Source of the DNA: an uncultured Geobacteraceae bacterium
GTDB lineage: Bacteria > Desulfobacterota > Desulfuromonadia > Desulfuromonadales > Geopsychrobacteraceae
Assembly: GCA_937958075.1 (NCBI GenBank)
Contig: CALFFB010000155.1
Coordinates: 1-7,077, forward strand
Direction: 5' to 3'
Length of the DNA: 7,077 nt
In this document: positions 1-6,334 of the stretch, in pieces
How the letters are laid out: the number at the start of each line of letters is the position of its first letter
Numbering within the stretch: position 1 is the first letter of the stretch
Translations under genes and position numbers: made by a program
The notes under the pieces: generated by a model
Told to the model about the DNA's origin: nothing
The model's database searches: none
The model's input: only the letters and a program-made list of their open reading frames with translations

Positions 1-1266
1 TCAGGAAAACAGTTTCCCCAGGGTTGGGTTGAATTCATTCTGTAAATCCAGATACTTATGGTAGATTTTGGGGTCGATGTTCCAGCGTTTCAGGGCAACG
101 GGCGAAAACTGGGTGTCGTAGCGGTAGTCGAAACGCAGATCATAGGCCCAGATATTCGGCACGACGAAGTTCGGCTCCAACTGACGGGCCATGGCGATGG
201 TGGCATCGTGGTCAACCTGGTCAGCACCATCACCCCCCAACAGCAGATAGGCGACGATCTTGATACCGTACTCCTTGATCAGCGCCAGTTTGTCGATGAC
301 ATCCTGCACCGTCTGGTTTTTATGATAGGCGGCGAGGACATCGTTGGAAAGGCTCTCAATACCGATTTTTACGTGGGTGATGTTCATGCGCCGCATCAGA
401 TCCAGTTTTTCCGGGGTCATGCCGTCAAGGCGGCAATCCACGGCAAAGCTGTAGTTGTCTGGAATATCGTGCTTTTCCAGCAGCTCAACCCGGGCCTTGA
501 GGGCTTCCGGCGCGTAGATGCCGAAATTGAGATCGTGCAGATAGAGGCTGCCGGGGGCGCGGGAGAGGATGTCACGTACCAGGGTGTCGTCGTCAACAAA
601 GCGGGTGCCGCCCCCCATTTTCCGGTAGGTCTGGCCGGCGACACAGAAGCCGCACATCTCAAAACAGCCGAAGGAACTGAACACGGCGTTGCAGGTCTGC
701 CCTGCGGGGATCAGGCGGTCAAAGTTCGGTAGCAGGTTGGTGGCCATGCGCTGCCCGGCAATGAGCCCCGTGGTTTGCCCGTTCAACGCCGTCAGGATAC
801 TCTCTGATGGCTCACCTTCGAGGAGGCAGTCAAAGTCGTCGACGAAGCGCTCATGATCGAGGGAGAAATAGGGGCCGAGGCCGACGGTGCGCACGCCGAG
901 TTCGCGCAGTTGCCGGGAAAAATGGGCGGCGATAAAGGGGTTGCCCCAGTCCTTGGTGGGAACCAGCGGGTCCGCGCCCATGATGACGACGGTGTCCGGC
1001 TGCAGGGACATGAGATTTTCCAGCACCTCACCGTACAGGGAGCCTTTACCGTCGACGGCATCGATGTAGGTATCAAAATGATCGAACAGATAGCGCAGAT
1101 TCCAGTGAATGGTGCTGCTGGTGGCGTCTGCGTTGTAAACGCAATGGTCGATGCCATGCTGTTCCAGAATCCGTGACAGATAACACAGGCTGATGGGCGC
1201 CTTGTTGTTATGGCTGCCCATGAAGCGGTAGAACGGCGGGTTGAAAAGTACGGTTTTCGCTGTCAT
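1..1266 (-). CDS. Radical SAM protein with N-terminal cobalamin-binding-like domain
   Basis: This 421-residue protein is complete: the stop (TGA) occupies the first three bases of the window. Residues about 5-155 look like the Rossmann-type domain of B12-binding radical SAM enzymes (early NPPFY, then PISLCYLSRILEQHG, and LLEGEPSESI near the domain end). I do not see the DxHxxG cobalamin-ligating motif, so B12 may bind base-off or not at all. The radical SAM core follows, with the [4Fe-4S] motif CxxxCxxC at C201, C205 and C208, and an Elp3/MiaB-type strand HVKIGIESLSNDVL near residue 298. Such enzymes cleave S-adenosylmethionine to a 5'-deoxyadenosyl radical; the substrate here is unknown. The ATG at 1264-1266 is supported by AAGGGA about 7 nt upstream. 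The gene lies 245 nt after another radical SAM gene, with a palindromic element between. The family is clear; methyltransferase, cyclase or other chemistry cannot be told apart. Confidence 0.93.
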   Translation of the reverse strand: MTAKTVLFNPPFYRFMGSHNNKAPISLCYLSRILEQHGIDHCVYNADATSSTIHWNLRYLFDHFDTYIDAVDGKGSLYGEVLENLMSLQPDTVVIMGADPLVPTKDWGNPFIAAHFSRQLRELGVRTVGLGPYFSLDHERFVDDFDCLLEGEPSESILTALNGQTTGLIAGQRMATNLLPNFDRLIPAGQTCNAVFSSFGCFEMCGFCVAGQTYRKMGGGTRFVDDDTLVRDILSRAPGSLYLHDLNFGIYAPEALKARVELLEKHDIPDNYSFAVDCRLDGMTPEKLDLMRRMNITHVKIGIESLSNDVLAAYHKNQTVQDVIDKLALIKEYGIKIVAYLLLGGDGADQVDHDATIAMARQLEPNFVVPNIWAYDLRFDYRYDTQFSPVALKRWNIDPKIYHKYLDLQNEFNPTLGKLFS

Positions 1267-1274
1267 CGGTTAAT

Positions 1275-1282
1275 CCCTTAAG
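1275..1282 (-). promoter_or_regulatory. Ribosome binding site of the 1..1266 radical SAM gene
   Basis: The minus strand reads TTAAGGGATTAACCG and then ATG. The AAGGGA is a good Shine-Dalgarno match about 7 nt from the ATG at 1266, which fixes the start. Confidence 0.6.
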
Positions 1283-1320
1283 GGTTGTTCGGTAGACGTT
1301 GAAGAATTATAGATTCTGCA

Positions 1321-1424
1321 CATGATTGGGACTCCCATTCTCAGGGACACTTTTCGCCATCCTGGCCGTTCGACCGTCGCCATCCGTGGCGCCGGACGCC
1401 CTTATCATGGGAGTCCCAATCATG
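1321..1424. repeat. REPIN-like palindromic element with perfect 18-bp inverted arms
   Basis: The arm catgattgggactcccat (1321-1338) is the exact reverse complement of 1407-1424. A 68-nt spacer separates them, so the whole could fold as a long hairpin. Each arm is itself an imperfect palindrome around GGGA-C-TCCC flanked by AT, as in REP sequences. The spacer holds a nested hairpin, CGCCA/TGGCG with a TCCG tetraloop (1378-1391), and a 9-bp direct repeat tcgccatcc (1354-1362 and 1377-1385). Two inverted REP-like units about 100 bp in total match the known REPIN layout, which RAYT transposases mobilise. There is no coding capacity and no T-run for a terminator. It lies between two co-directional genes, 87 nt past the stop of the upstream one. 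The inverted repeat is certain; the REPIN label is an inference that needs other genomic copies. Confidence 0.8.
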
Positions 1425-1511
1425 CCCATGAAATTGTGCCGGGCAGTGACGCATCGAAACATGTTATTCAACGTCCTGATCTTGATACGCGGACGCTTCC
1501 AGATGACCTGT
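1425..1511. other. Intergenic stretch with no recognised feature
   Basis: These 87 nt lie between the palindromic element and the stop of the 493-residue radical SAM gene. Apart from a weak 5-bp dyad (CGTCC...GGACG), I see no gene, terminator or convincing promoter. Confidence 0.4.
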
Positions 1512-2993
1512 CTAGCGCGTCATGCCCCGCGATTGCTGATAATGGTCCTGCTCGGCGGCGTAGGGCTGCTGTTCCGGGGTGATGCCGAAACACCAGTCCT
1601 GATAGAGCTTTTCCACGGCCAGGTTGTAGTTGTTGTGGGATGGCACGCAGTAGGCGCAGTGGTTTTTCGACAGGGCCTGACGCTGCGTCAGGCTGCGGTC
1701 CCACAACTGCTCAAATTCTGCGTGCAACTGCTCCAGATCGTCAAAACAGGTCAGCTGCCCCAGGGTGTCCTGATGGGCGCGCCGATACTGGGAACCGGGA
1801 TTGGCGGCATCGGAGCAGGGGTATAACTCACCATAAGGGCCGATGGTCAGCATCCGCCCACGGATGGATACCCAGCAGCGTGACAGGGCAGTGTCCGAGG
1901 TCTGTGTCTGGTCAGTGGTGCGCAGCAGATTGTCATCGACCACCACATCCAGGGGAGCGAAATCACCGCGTCTGATTTTCTCCAGCAGACCGTTCAGGGA
2001 TGCCCGATAGCCCGCGTCGACCTGATAGATGGGTTTGTCGCCGTAGCAGGTTTCAATCTCCTTGATGTCGCAGAAATCCAGGCCCGTATCCCGGGCCCGC
2101 CACAGAAAAGCCTCAACGTCACCGACAAAATGTGACACCAGACAGCTGGCGCCAATACGGACGCTGCTGTTGGTCTGGCGCTTGGCCTTGACCACCAGGG
2201 CGATATTCTGCCAGAGAGTTTCGAACAGCGCCGCCTCGCGCCCCTTGTACTGCGACCACTCTTCGGCGTTGGCGGCATCGATGCTGAAGCGGATTTTATT
2301 GAGGTTTTCCGCCAGCGCCCGGTGTTCGTCCGCGTTCCAGTCCGAGGGGAAAATGCCATTGGTGTAGAGGGAGATTTCCGCCTGCGGGCTGATCTGCCGC
2401 AGATGCACCATGGCCGGAATGGTCAGTTGTGACAAGGATGGTTCGCCGCCGCCACCGATACTGAAACTGGTCACTCCAAGGTCAACGAACAGTTGCTGCA
2501 GCAGTTGCAGGCGCTCGCAGGTCAAGGCCTCACCGGCCGGTTGATAACCGATGAAATGCCAGTTGCCGTCATCGTCAGGGCGGCAGTTGGGGCAGGCCTT
2601 GCAGCGCAGGTTGCAGACCAGGGCCGGGTGGAACTCCACATGATTCGGTCGACAGACATCGCCGGCAAACAGGGATTCCAGGGTGGTTCTGTTGCCCGGC
2701 AGCAGCTCACGGCGCAAAAAACTGACCCGGCGCCGCAGGGGTGAGTGAAAAGTCAAGGCGTCCTGAATGGGGCGCGATTGCCTGATAGCGAGATAGATGC
2801 TGATGAGCTCATCGGCACCAAGCTGGAATTCGTCGGCGATAGCGGTACTCGGCAGGGTCGGATCAGCAAACAGCCGTTCGGCCACGGCCAGGGTCAGGGG
2901 ATGAGCAAAGGAACCTGCGTCGCGGCTGTCCGTCAGAACGGCAGCCAGACCGTCTTCACGGCCCTGTATCTGTGATGTTCGCAACTGTTTCAA
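1512..2993 (-). CDS. Radical SAM protein with SPASM/twitch-like C-terminus, TTG start
   Basis: This 493-residue protein has three parts. Residues 1-115 have no recognised motif and appear helical. The radical SAM core has CNLRCKAC (C127, C131, C134, with an extra C137), the SAM-binding GGGGEP at 180-185, and SLYTNGIF near 208-215. The C-terminal part has C373, then GPYGELYPC ending at C393, then C416, C446, C449 and C468. The IGPYGELYPC stretch resembles the SPASM/twitch auxiliary-cluster region of anSME- and PqqE-type enzymes, so at least one auxiliary Fe-S cluster is plausible. The start is TTG (2991-2993, reading MKQLRTSQ); no in-frame ATG occurs before the core, and AAAGG lies 7 nt upstream. 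The gene follows a flippase gene by 182 nt on the same strand and precedes a second radical SAM gene. The substrate is unknown. Peptide modification is typical of SPASM proteins, but no precursor peptide is visible here. Confidence 0.93.
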   Translation of the reverse strand: MKQLRTSQIQGREDGLAAVLTDSRDAGSFAHPLTLAVAERLFADPTLPSTAIADEFQLGADELISIYLAIRQSRPIQDALTFHSPLRRRVSFLRRELLPGNRTTLESLFAGDVCRPNHVEFHPALVCNLRCKACPNCRPDDDGNWHFIGYQPAGEALTCERLQLLQQLFVDLGVTSFSIGGGGEPSLSQLTIPAMVHLRQISPQAEISLYTNGIFPSDWNADEHRALAENLNKIRFSIDAANAEEWSQYKGREAALFETLWQNIALVVKAKRQTNSSVRIGASCLVSHFVGDVEAFLWRARDTGLDFCDIKEIETCYGDKPIYQVDAGYRASLNGLLEKIRRGDFAPLDVVVDDNLLRTTDQTQTSDTALSRCWVSIRGRMLTIGPYGELYPCSDAANPGSQYRRAHQDTLGQLTCFDDLEQLHAEFEQLWDRSLTQRQALSKNHCAYCVPSHNNYNLAVEKLYQDWCFGITPEQQPYAAEQDHYQQSRGMTR

Positions 2994-3000
2994 TGGAAAA

Positions 3001-3006
3001 CCTTTA
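3001..3006 (-). promoter_or_regulatory. Ribosome binding site supporting the TTG start at 2993
   Basis: The minus strand reads CTAAAGGTTTTCCA and then TTG. AAAGG sits about 7 nt before the TTG. It decides the start of the radical SAM gene because no ATG or GTG in that frame is as well placed. Confidence 0.55.
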
Positions 3007-3040
3007 GTATCGGATCAGCTCAATTGCGGACACAGTCTCC

Positions 3041-3083
3041 GGATTCCCATTCCAAGGGGCCTTGTCACGGGAACCCTGATCCT
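3041..3083 (-). promoter_or_regulatory. Possible leader hairpin upstream of the 493-residue radical SAM gene
   Basis: This is an interrupted dyad: TTCCC (3044-3048) pairs with GGGAA (3069-3073), with an inner stem CAAG (3053-3056) and CTTG (3061-3064) around a GGGC loop, and outer GGAT/ATCC with a bulge. It lies about 50-90 nt before the TTG start, so it would fall in the mRNA leader. No T-run follows. It could be an operator, a leader structure or chance. Confidence 0.3.
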
Positions 3084-3175
3084 GTGCTGAATAGTTACAA
3101 TCTTTAGCTCGTTTATCGCGCTTTCAGGATGGGATGTCTGTCATTTCATCCTGTTTTTGGGTGATATCCACGACC

Positions 3176-4510
3176 CTACCAGATTTTCGGACAGATGATC
3201 GCCCGACCCAGCATGTGTCCCGTCGGGCGCAGCGCCCTGAACAGATAGCAGCTGCCGTGGGCGGCGAACCAGTAGGCCGCGATGGAGGCTACCACCGCCC
3301 CCATGCCGCCGTAAAGGGGGATCAGCCACAGATTGAGCAGAATGTTCAGCGCACAGCCCAGGCAGACAGTCAACAGATACAGTCGCGTCCAGTTCATGAC
3401 GGTGAGATAAGCGCTGCGCGCCATTTCCAGACTGGTAAACAGGTTCGACCAGATCAGCACTGCCAGCATCAGTCCGGCGCGCTCGTAAGCACCACCAAAC
3501 AGCAGAGGCACCAGCCACTGGGCCGCCAGGGCAACGGGCAGGATAATAGCATAACTGCACAGGGCCATCAGATTATAAAATTGCTGCAGACGGCTGAAAA
3601 ACAGCTCTTCGCTCCGGGCTTTGGCGTCAATGATAGCCGGATACACCGACCAGTAGATGGCCACCGGAACAAAATACCAGACTTCCGCCAGGCGCACGGC
3701 AACAGAGTAAATGCCGACCTCCTCATGCCCCGCCATTTCCCCCAGCATGATCTGATCGACACGCAGATAAACGAGAATCACCATGCCGGCCAGCATCAGC
3801 GGCCAGCTGTCGCGCAGCAGCCTTTTCGCCAGGCGCAGTCGCCCCTGCCATAAACGGATAGGGTTGCCGGTGCGCAGGTAGGCGGCCACCAGCAGAACCG
3901 CCCCCAGAGCCACTTCCAGCAGGGTCGCCCAGGCAAAGGCTAAAAGAGGTGCGCCGACCAGAATCAGAGCGATCTTGAGAAGAGCGCAGACAACAAAAGC
4001 GCCCCCCCTGGCCATGACCACGTATTTGGCCTGCACCTGGGAGTGAAACCAGAACTCGATGACGTAAAAAGCCTGAAACAGGGTGCCCGCCGTGACAATG
4101 CCCACCAGCCCGATACTGGTCGCATCATCCGGGCGCAGCTGCCAGATCACCATCAGGGCCACCAGCAGGCTGATACTGCCGCAAACAAGCCGCAGCACAA
4201 AGGTCGTGCCGAGGATCTGATGGCGCTCCTCCGGGTGGCTGACCACCTCGCGTACGATGATGTCATCGAGCCCCAATCCGGTGACGGCCGTGGCCAGGGC
4301 GGCAAAGGCCAGGGCATAGCTGAAAAGGCCGAACTGCTCCGGCCCCAGGTAGCGCGCCAGCCAGACCCCGACGATCAGCCCCAGCACCAGACGCAGACCG
4401 TGATCGGCAAACTGCCAGCTCGTGTTGCCGATGACATTCTGCAGATAATCACGCCCTTCGAGGCGCGAGCGGATAAAGGCAGGCAGGAATTTCAGCCAGG
4501 GTGGGTTCAT
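3176..4510 (-). CDS. Wzx-type polysaccharide flippase (PST/oligosaccharide flippase family)
   Basis: This is a 444-residue inner-membrane protein of the usual Wzx length, with about twelve hydrophobic segments and no cleavable signal. The N-terminal pattern GNTSWQFADHGLRLVLGLIV, then ARYLGPEQFGLFSYALAF, is characteristic of the polysaccharide transporter/RfbX family. So is the mid-protein stretch YLRVDQIMLGEMAGHEEVG followed by IYSVAVRLAEVWYF. Such proteins flip undecaprenyl-linked oligosaccharide repeats from the cytoplasmic to the periplasmic leaflet for O-antigen, capsule or exopolysaccharide assembly. I chose the ATG at 4508-4510 (MNPPWLKF) because AAGGG lies about 6 nt before it. An in-frame ATG 20 codons upstream (4570) lacks a Shine-Dalgarno sequence and would add a polar extension atypical of the family. 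Two radical SAM genes follow on the same strand. No glycosyltransferase is seen in the window, so the glycan is unknown. Confidence 0.92.
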   Translation of the reverse strand: MNPPWLKFLPAFIRSRLEGRDYLQNVIGNTSWQFADHGLRLVLGLIVGVWLARYLGPEQFGLFSYALAFAALATAVTGLGLDDIIVREVVSHPEERHQILGTTFVLRLVCGSISLLVALMVIWQLRPDDATSIGLVGIVTAGTLFQAFYVIEFWFHSQVQAKYVVMARGGAFVVCALLKIALILVGAPLLAFAWATLLEVALGAVLLVAAYLRTGNPIRLWQGRLRLAKRLLRDSWPLMLAGMVILVYLRVDQIMLGEMAGHEEVGIYSVAVRLAEVWYFVPVAIYWSVYPAIIDAKARSEELFFSRLQQFYNLMALCSYAIILPVALAAQWLVPLLFGGAYERAGLMLAVLIWSNLFTSLEMARSAYLTVMNWTRLYLLTVCLGCALNILLNLWLIPLYGGMGAVVASIAAYWFAAHGSCYLFRALRPTGHMLGRAIICPKIW

Positions 4511-4534
4511 TCGATACCCTTGTAGGTGACGCGC

Positions 4535-4559
4535 CGATATGCCAAGGCATTGCATATCG
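4535..4559. repeat. 8-bp inverted repeat in the flippase leader
   Basis: CGATATGC (4535-4542) is the exact reverse complement of GCATATCG (4552-4559), with a 9-nt spacer. It lies 25 nt upstream of the flippase ATG and before its ribosome binding site. It could be an operator or an mRNA stem-loop. No T-run follows on the minus strand, so it is not an intrinsic terminator. Confidence 0.45.
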
Positions 4560-4612
4560 AGCCTTTGCATGAGCCCGGGTGTGGCTTAGCTTTGGTTATG
4601 TAAAGTAGGTTG

Positions 4613-4636
4613 AGGGGGACGTTGTTTAATTGTTTA
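4613..4636 (-). repeat. RAYT-associated terminal repeat, copy A (inverted)
   Basis: The plus strand begins AGGGGGACGTTGTTTA and runs into a tandem duplication of TTGTTTAA (4622-4637). All 24 bp are the exact reverse complement of 6335-6358, and the first 16 bp are the reverse complement of 5657-5672. The transposase stop codon TAA (4634-4636) lies inside it, so the coding frame runs into the element end. Confidence 0.88.
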
Positions 4637-5617
4637 ATTAGCGGCGAGAATCTCCTCAACCCTCCCGGCTTCTCCCTGCGTAAGTTGGCTGCCCCTTCTC
4701 ACTGCATGACTCACGGCAGAGCGTTGCAGTCCAAGTATGGCCCCCGTGAGGGGGCCACTGTAGCCAAGAATTCGCACCGCAATATAGCAATAAATATCAC
4801 GCGCATTAATACACTGTCGATTCCGGCTTCTGCTAAAAAAATCGTCAGCATGGATCCCACAATGCTCAGCAACGCGTTTGGCAAGGTCATCCAGGGGGAT
4901 TCTTGTCGTCAGTTTGCCCTGCAGCGCATGCTCCTCACTTAGTTTTTCCACAAAATCGCCACTGCCCAGAATCCGTTCATCGAATGCTTGTGGCTCACCG
5001 GCGAGTTGATTATTGCAACTGCGCCTTAAACCGCCACCGACCAGTTCAGGTCGATTGCCTTGTTTGATCCCGTCGGCAATAAACGTCTGATAACTATCAC
5101 GAGCTTCCTGCAGATGATCGCCAAAAAAGGCTAGGACTTCTTTGGTGCATTGCCCTTCCAGTGATGCATTGCCCATTAAAACGCCATGACCGCACCAGGG
5201 AAAGCGTGTGAGATGCTCGAGGTCTTTAACCAGACCGGCACGCAGAGGATTTAAATGGATGTAGCGGATCAATTCCAGAAGGTACGTATCTTCTTCACAG
5301 ACAATCGATTTGTAACGATTCTGAAACAAATGACCGCTGCGCCGATGACGCTTATTGAAATTGACCGCATAGCCGGTCAACAGTCGCCGCATAAAATGCT
5401 TGAGTTCACACCCTTTGGGCTTTAGCAGCAGATGGAAATGATTAGGAATCATTGCCCAGGCATAGCAGTCGGTATCAGTTTCAATAAGAAGGGTGGAGAG
5501 GCGATCGACAAAATCCTGGCGATCGGTATTGTTGCGGAAGATATTTCGACGTTCGATACCGCGAACGATCACGTGCTGCAAGAAGCCGGGGATATCGATG
5601 CGAGGTTGGCGTGGCAT
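4634..5617 (-). CDS. IS200-like/REP-associated tyrosine transposase (RAYT) with DnaA-C-like C-terminus
   Basis: This 327-residue protein is a Y1_Tnp-family (IS200-like) HUH endonuclease. The opening MPRQPRIDIPGFLQHVIVRG is typical of REP-associated tyrosine transposases. The metal-binding HUH motif is H60-F61-H62 in MIPNHFHLLLKP. The likely nucleophile is Y83 (LLTGYAVNFNKRHRRSGHLF), and the family signature RYIHLNPLRAGLV is near residue 118. Residues about 239-327 form a helical region resembling the DnaA C-terminal DNA-binding domain (ARDIYCYIAVRILGYSG, then LQRSAVSHAVRRG), a fusion known in many longer RAYTs. These enzymes nick single-stranded REP hairpins and covalently join the 5' end. 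The frame appears intact, so activity is possible. The start at 5617 rests on the conserved N-terminus; the Shine-Dalgarno sequence is poor, consistent with low expression. Inverted repeats flank the gene. Confidence 0.95.
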   Translation of the reverse strand: MPRQPRIDIPGFLQHVIVRGIERRNIFRNNTDRQDFVDRLSTLLIETDTDCYAWAMIPNHFHLLLKPKGCELKHFMRRLLTGYAVNFNKRHRRSGHLFQNRYKSIVCEEDTYLLELIRYIHLNPLRAGLVKDLEHLTRFPWCGHGVLMGNASLEGQCTKEVLAFFGDHLQEARDSYQTFIADGIKQGNRPELVGGGLRRSCNNQLAGEPQAFDERILGSGDFVEKLSEEHALQGKLTTRIPLDDLAKRVAEHCGIHADDFFSRSRNRQCINARDIYCYIAVRILGYSGPLTGAILGLQRSAVSHAVRRGSQLTQGEAGRVEEILAAN

Positions 5618-5656
5618 GGAGGGACTGTAGCAGAAGGCAGGGCTCTATTCAACCAA

Positions 5657-5672
5657 TAAACAACGTCCCCCT
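5657..5672 (+). repeat. RAYT-associated repeat, copy B
   Basis: TAAACAACGTCCCCCT on the plus strand matches the core of copy C (6335-6358) in the same orientation and copy A (4613) inverted. It lies between the transposase start and the DUF2442 stop, only 8 nt past that stop. Relative to copies A and C it lacks the second TTGTTTAA unit. Confidence 0.82.
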
Positions 5673-5680
5673 TAACTCAG

Positions 5681-5953
5681 TCAGGCATTTTGTACACGAG
5701 CTGGTAGCGTTTCAAGATAACGCCGGTACAATGACTCCGGGGCAACATCAAAGCCGCAATCCCATGCCAGGGTTGGCCATGAATCAAGATAGAATTTCGC
5801 AAAGGAAGCGGGATCTCTAAGGGATTGAGCTTGTTGATATCGGAAGATGATGTCCTCAAGATCAACCTCGCCAGCTTCACCCGTACTGAACTCCAGATAC
5901 AACTTAAATCCACCCCGATACTCCGCACTCTTCAAATAGACTGCTTCTGTCAT
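5681..5953 (-). CDS. DUF2442 family protein, copy 1
   Basis: This 90-residue protein has the DUF2442 pattern: a beta-rich N-terminus (YRGGFKLYLEFSTGEAGEVDL), then LRDPASFAKFYLD, then WPTLAWDCGFDVAPESLYRR. The combination of LRDP, W-G-D and APE-LY is diagnostic. No catalytic motif, signal or membrane segment is visible. It starts 8 nt after the upstream DUF4160 stop. Its very strong Shine-Dalgarno (AGGAGGT) overlaps that TAG, which indicates tight translational coupling and a two-gene operon. The DUF2442/DUF4160 pairing recurs in bacterial genomes and has a toxin-antitoxin-like layout, but I cannot assign a function from sequence. It is paralogous to the protein at 6391-6654, mainly through the LRDP and APE-LY parts. 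Confidence 0.87.
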   Translation of the reverse strand: MTEAVYLKSAEYRGGFKLYLEFSTGEAGEVDLEDIIFRYQQAQSLRDPASFAKFYLDSWPTLAWDCGFDVAPESLYRRYLETLPARVQNA

Positions 5954-5955
5954 AT

Positions 5956-5964
5956 GACCTCCTA
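5956..5964 (-). promoter_or_regulatory. Strong coupled ribosome binding site of DUF2442 copy 1
   Basis: The minus strand reads TAGGAGGTCATATG. The near-perfect AGGAGGT overlaps the stop codon of DUF4160 copy 1 and lies 4 nt before the ATG at 5953. Ribosomes finishing the first gene can restart directly, probably keeping the two products in a fixed ratio. Confidence 0.75.
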
Positions 5965-6210
5965 AACCAGAGGATCAATCTTGCAAAATTCGCCGGTATT
6001 CCAGATATGCAACAACTCATCCCTGTGGATTTCAGCCCACTCCTGAACGAGTCCTCGAACTTTTGCCGGCAATGACCCTGCTACAATATTCAGTTCCCGA
6101 ATACTAACCGATGCTCGATGTTCATTATAACGCACATGAAAATGCGGTGGGGCATGTTCATCAAAATACATCGAAATAATAATGCCGAGAAACCTGGAAA
6201 TCTCAGGCAT
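5962..6210 (-). CDS. DUF4160 family protein, copy 1
   Basis: This 82-residue protein is a full-length DUF4160 member. It opens MPEISRFLGIIISMYF and has the hallmark DEHAPPHFHVRY (H-x-P-P-H-F-H, about residues 19-25), then GSLPAKVRGLVQEWAEIHRDELL and the closing KIDPL. The clustered histidines and the W-H-R-EL helix are the conserved features; a metal or nucleic-acid role is only a guess. The ATG at 6210 is preceded by GGAGGGG about 4 nt upstream. It is first in a two-gene operon with DUF2442 copy 1. Repeats of the RAYT type lie upstream (6335-6358) and downstream (5657-5672), so it may be cargo of the mobile unit. Confidence 0.87.
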   Translation of the reverse strand: MPEISRFLGIIISMYFDEHAPPHFHVRYNEHRASVSIRELNIVAGSLPAKVRGLVQEWAEIHRDELLHIWNTGEFCKIDPLV

Positions 6211-6252
6211 AGAACCCCTCCAGACGCTAGCAGAAACTATTGTGTTAACGGT

Positions 6253-6281
6253 AGGCTAATCAAGCTCTTCTCCACAGTCAA
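6253..6281 (-). promoter_or_regulatory. Weak candidate promoter for the DUF4160/DUF2442 copy 1 pair
   Basis: On the minus strand, TTGACT (6276-6281; five of six to consensus) is followed after 17 nt by TAGCCT (6253-6258; three of six). The spacing is right but the -10 is poor. It lies 42 nt before the ATG, between the repeat at 6335 and the gene. Read-through from the copy 2 operon is an alternative. Confidence 0.25.
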
Positions 6282-6334
6282 GAAACAGTGTAGCCGACGC
6301 ATATTGGATGTTACGTCAACAAGCCGCATCCTGA

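Larger units (their letters stand above)
4613..5672 (-). mobile_element. RAYT transposon-like unit bounded by inverted repeats
   Basis: The transposase gene is framed by inverted copies of AGGGGGACGTTGTTTA (4613-4628 and 5657-5672, 16 of 16 bp), giving a unit of about 1.06 kb. No target-site duplication is visible, as expected for HUH (single-strand) transposition. A longer, 24-bp-perfect pairing of the left repeat with 6335-6358 suggests an alternative unit of about 1.75 kb. Boundaries are inferred from repeats only. Confidence 0.6.

Noticed and set aside
58..732. Long plus-strand open frame of 224 codons
   Set aside because: It lies entirely antisense to the radical SAM gene at 1-1266, has no recognisable domain, and is explained by codon bias on the real strand.
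1326..1826. Plus-strand open frame crossing the palindromic element
   Set aside because: It runs antisense into the 493-residue radical SAM gene and across an inverted repeat, with no domain or ribosome binding site.
3125..3158. Hairpin CAGGATG/CATCCTG followed by five T on the plus strand
   Set aside because: The stem is only 7 bp with a 15-nt loop, and no plus-strand gene reads into it. In the minus direction no T-run follows.
3134..3853. Plus-strand open frame of 239 codons
   Set aside because: It is antisense to the flippase. The translation is rich in Q, H, R and G with no hydrophobic or domain pattern, typical of the reverse of a membrane-protein gene.
4511..4570. Longer flippase start at the ATG ending at 4570
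   Set aside because: There is no Shine-Dalgarno sequence before it, the added residues are atypical for the family, and the frame would run through the 8-bp dyad. The ATG at 4510 has AAGGG in place.
6120..6170. HFH in the DUF4160 proteins as an HUH nuclease motif like that of the RAYT
   Set aside because: The HFH is in a PPHFH context within an 82-residue protein that has no downstream catalytic tyrosine helix. The resemblance to PNHFHLLL is superficial.
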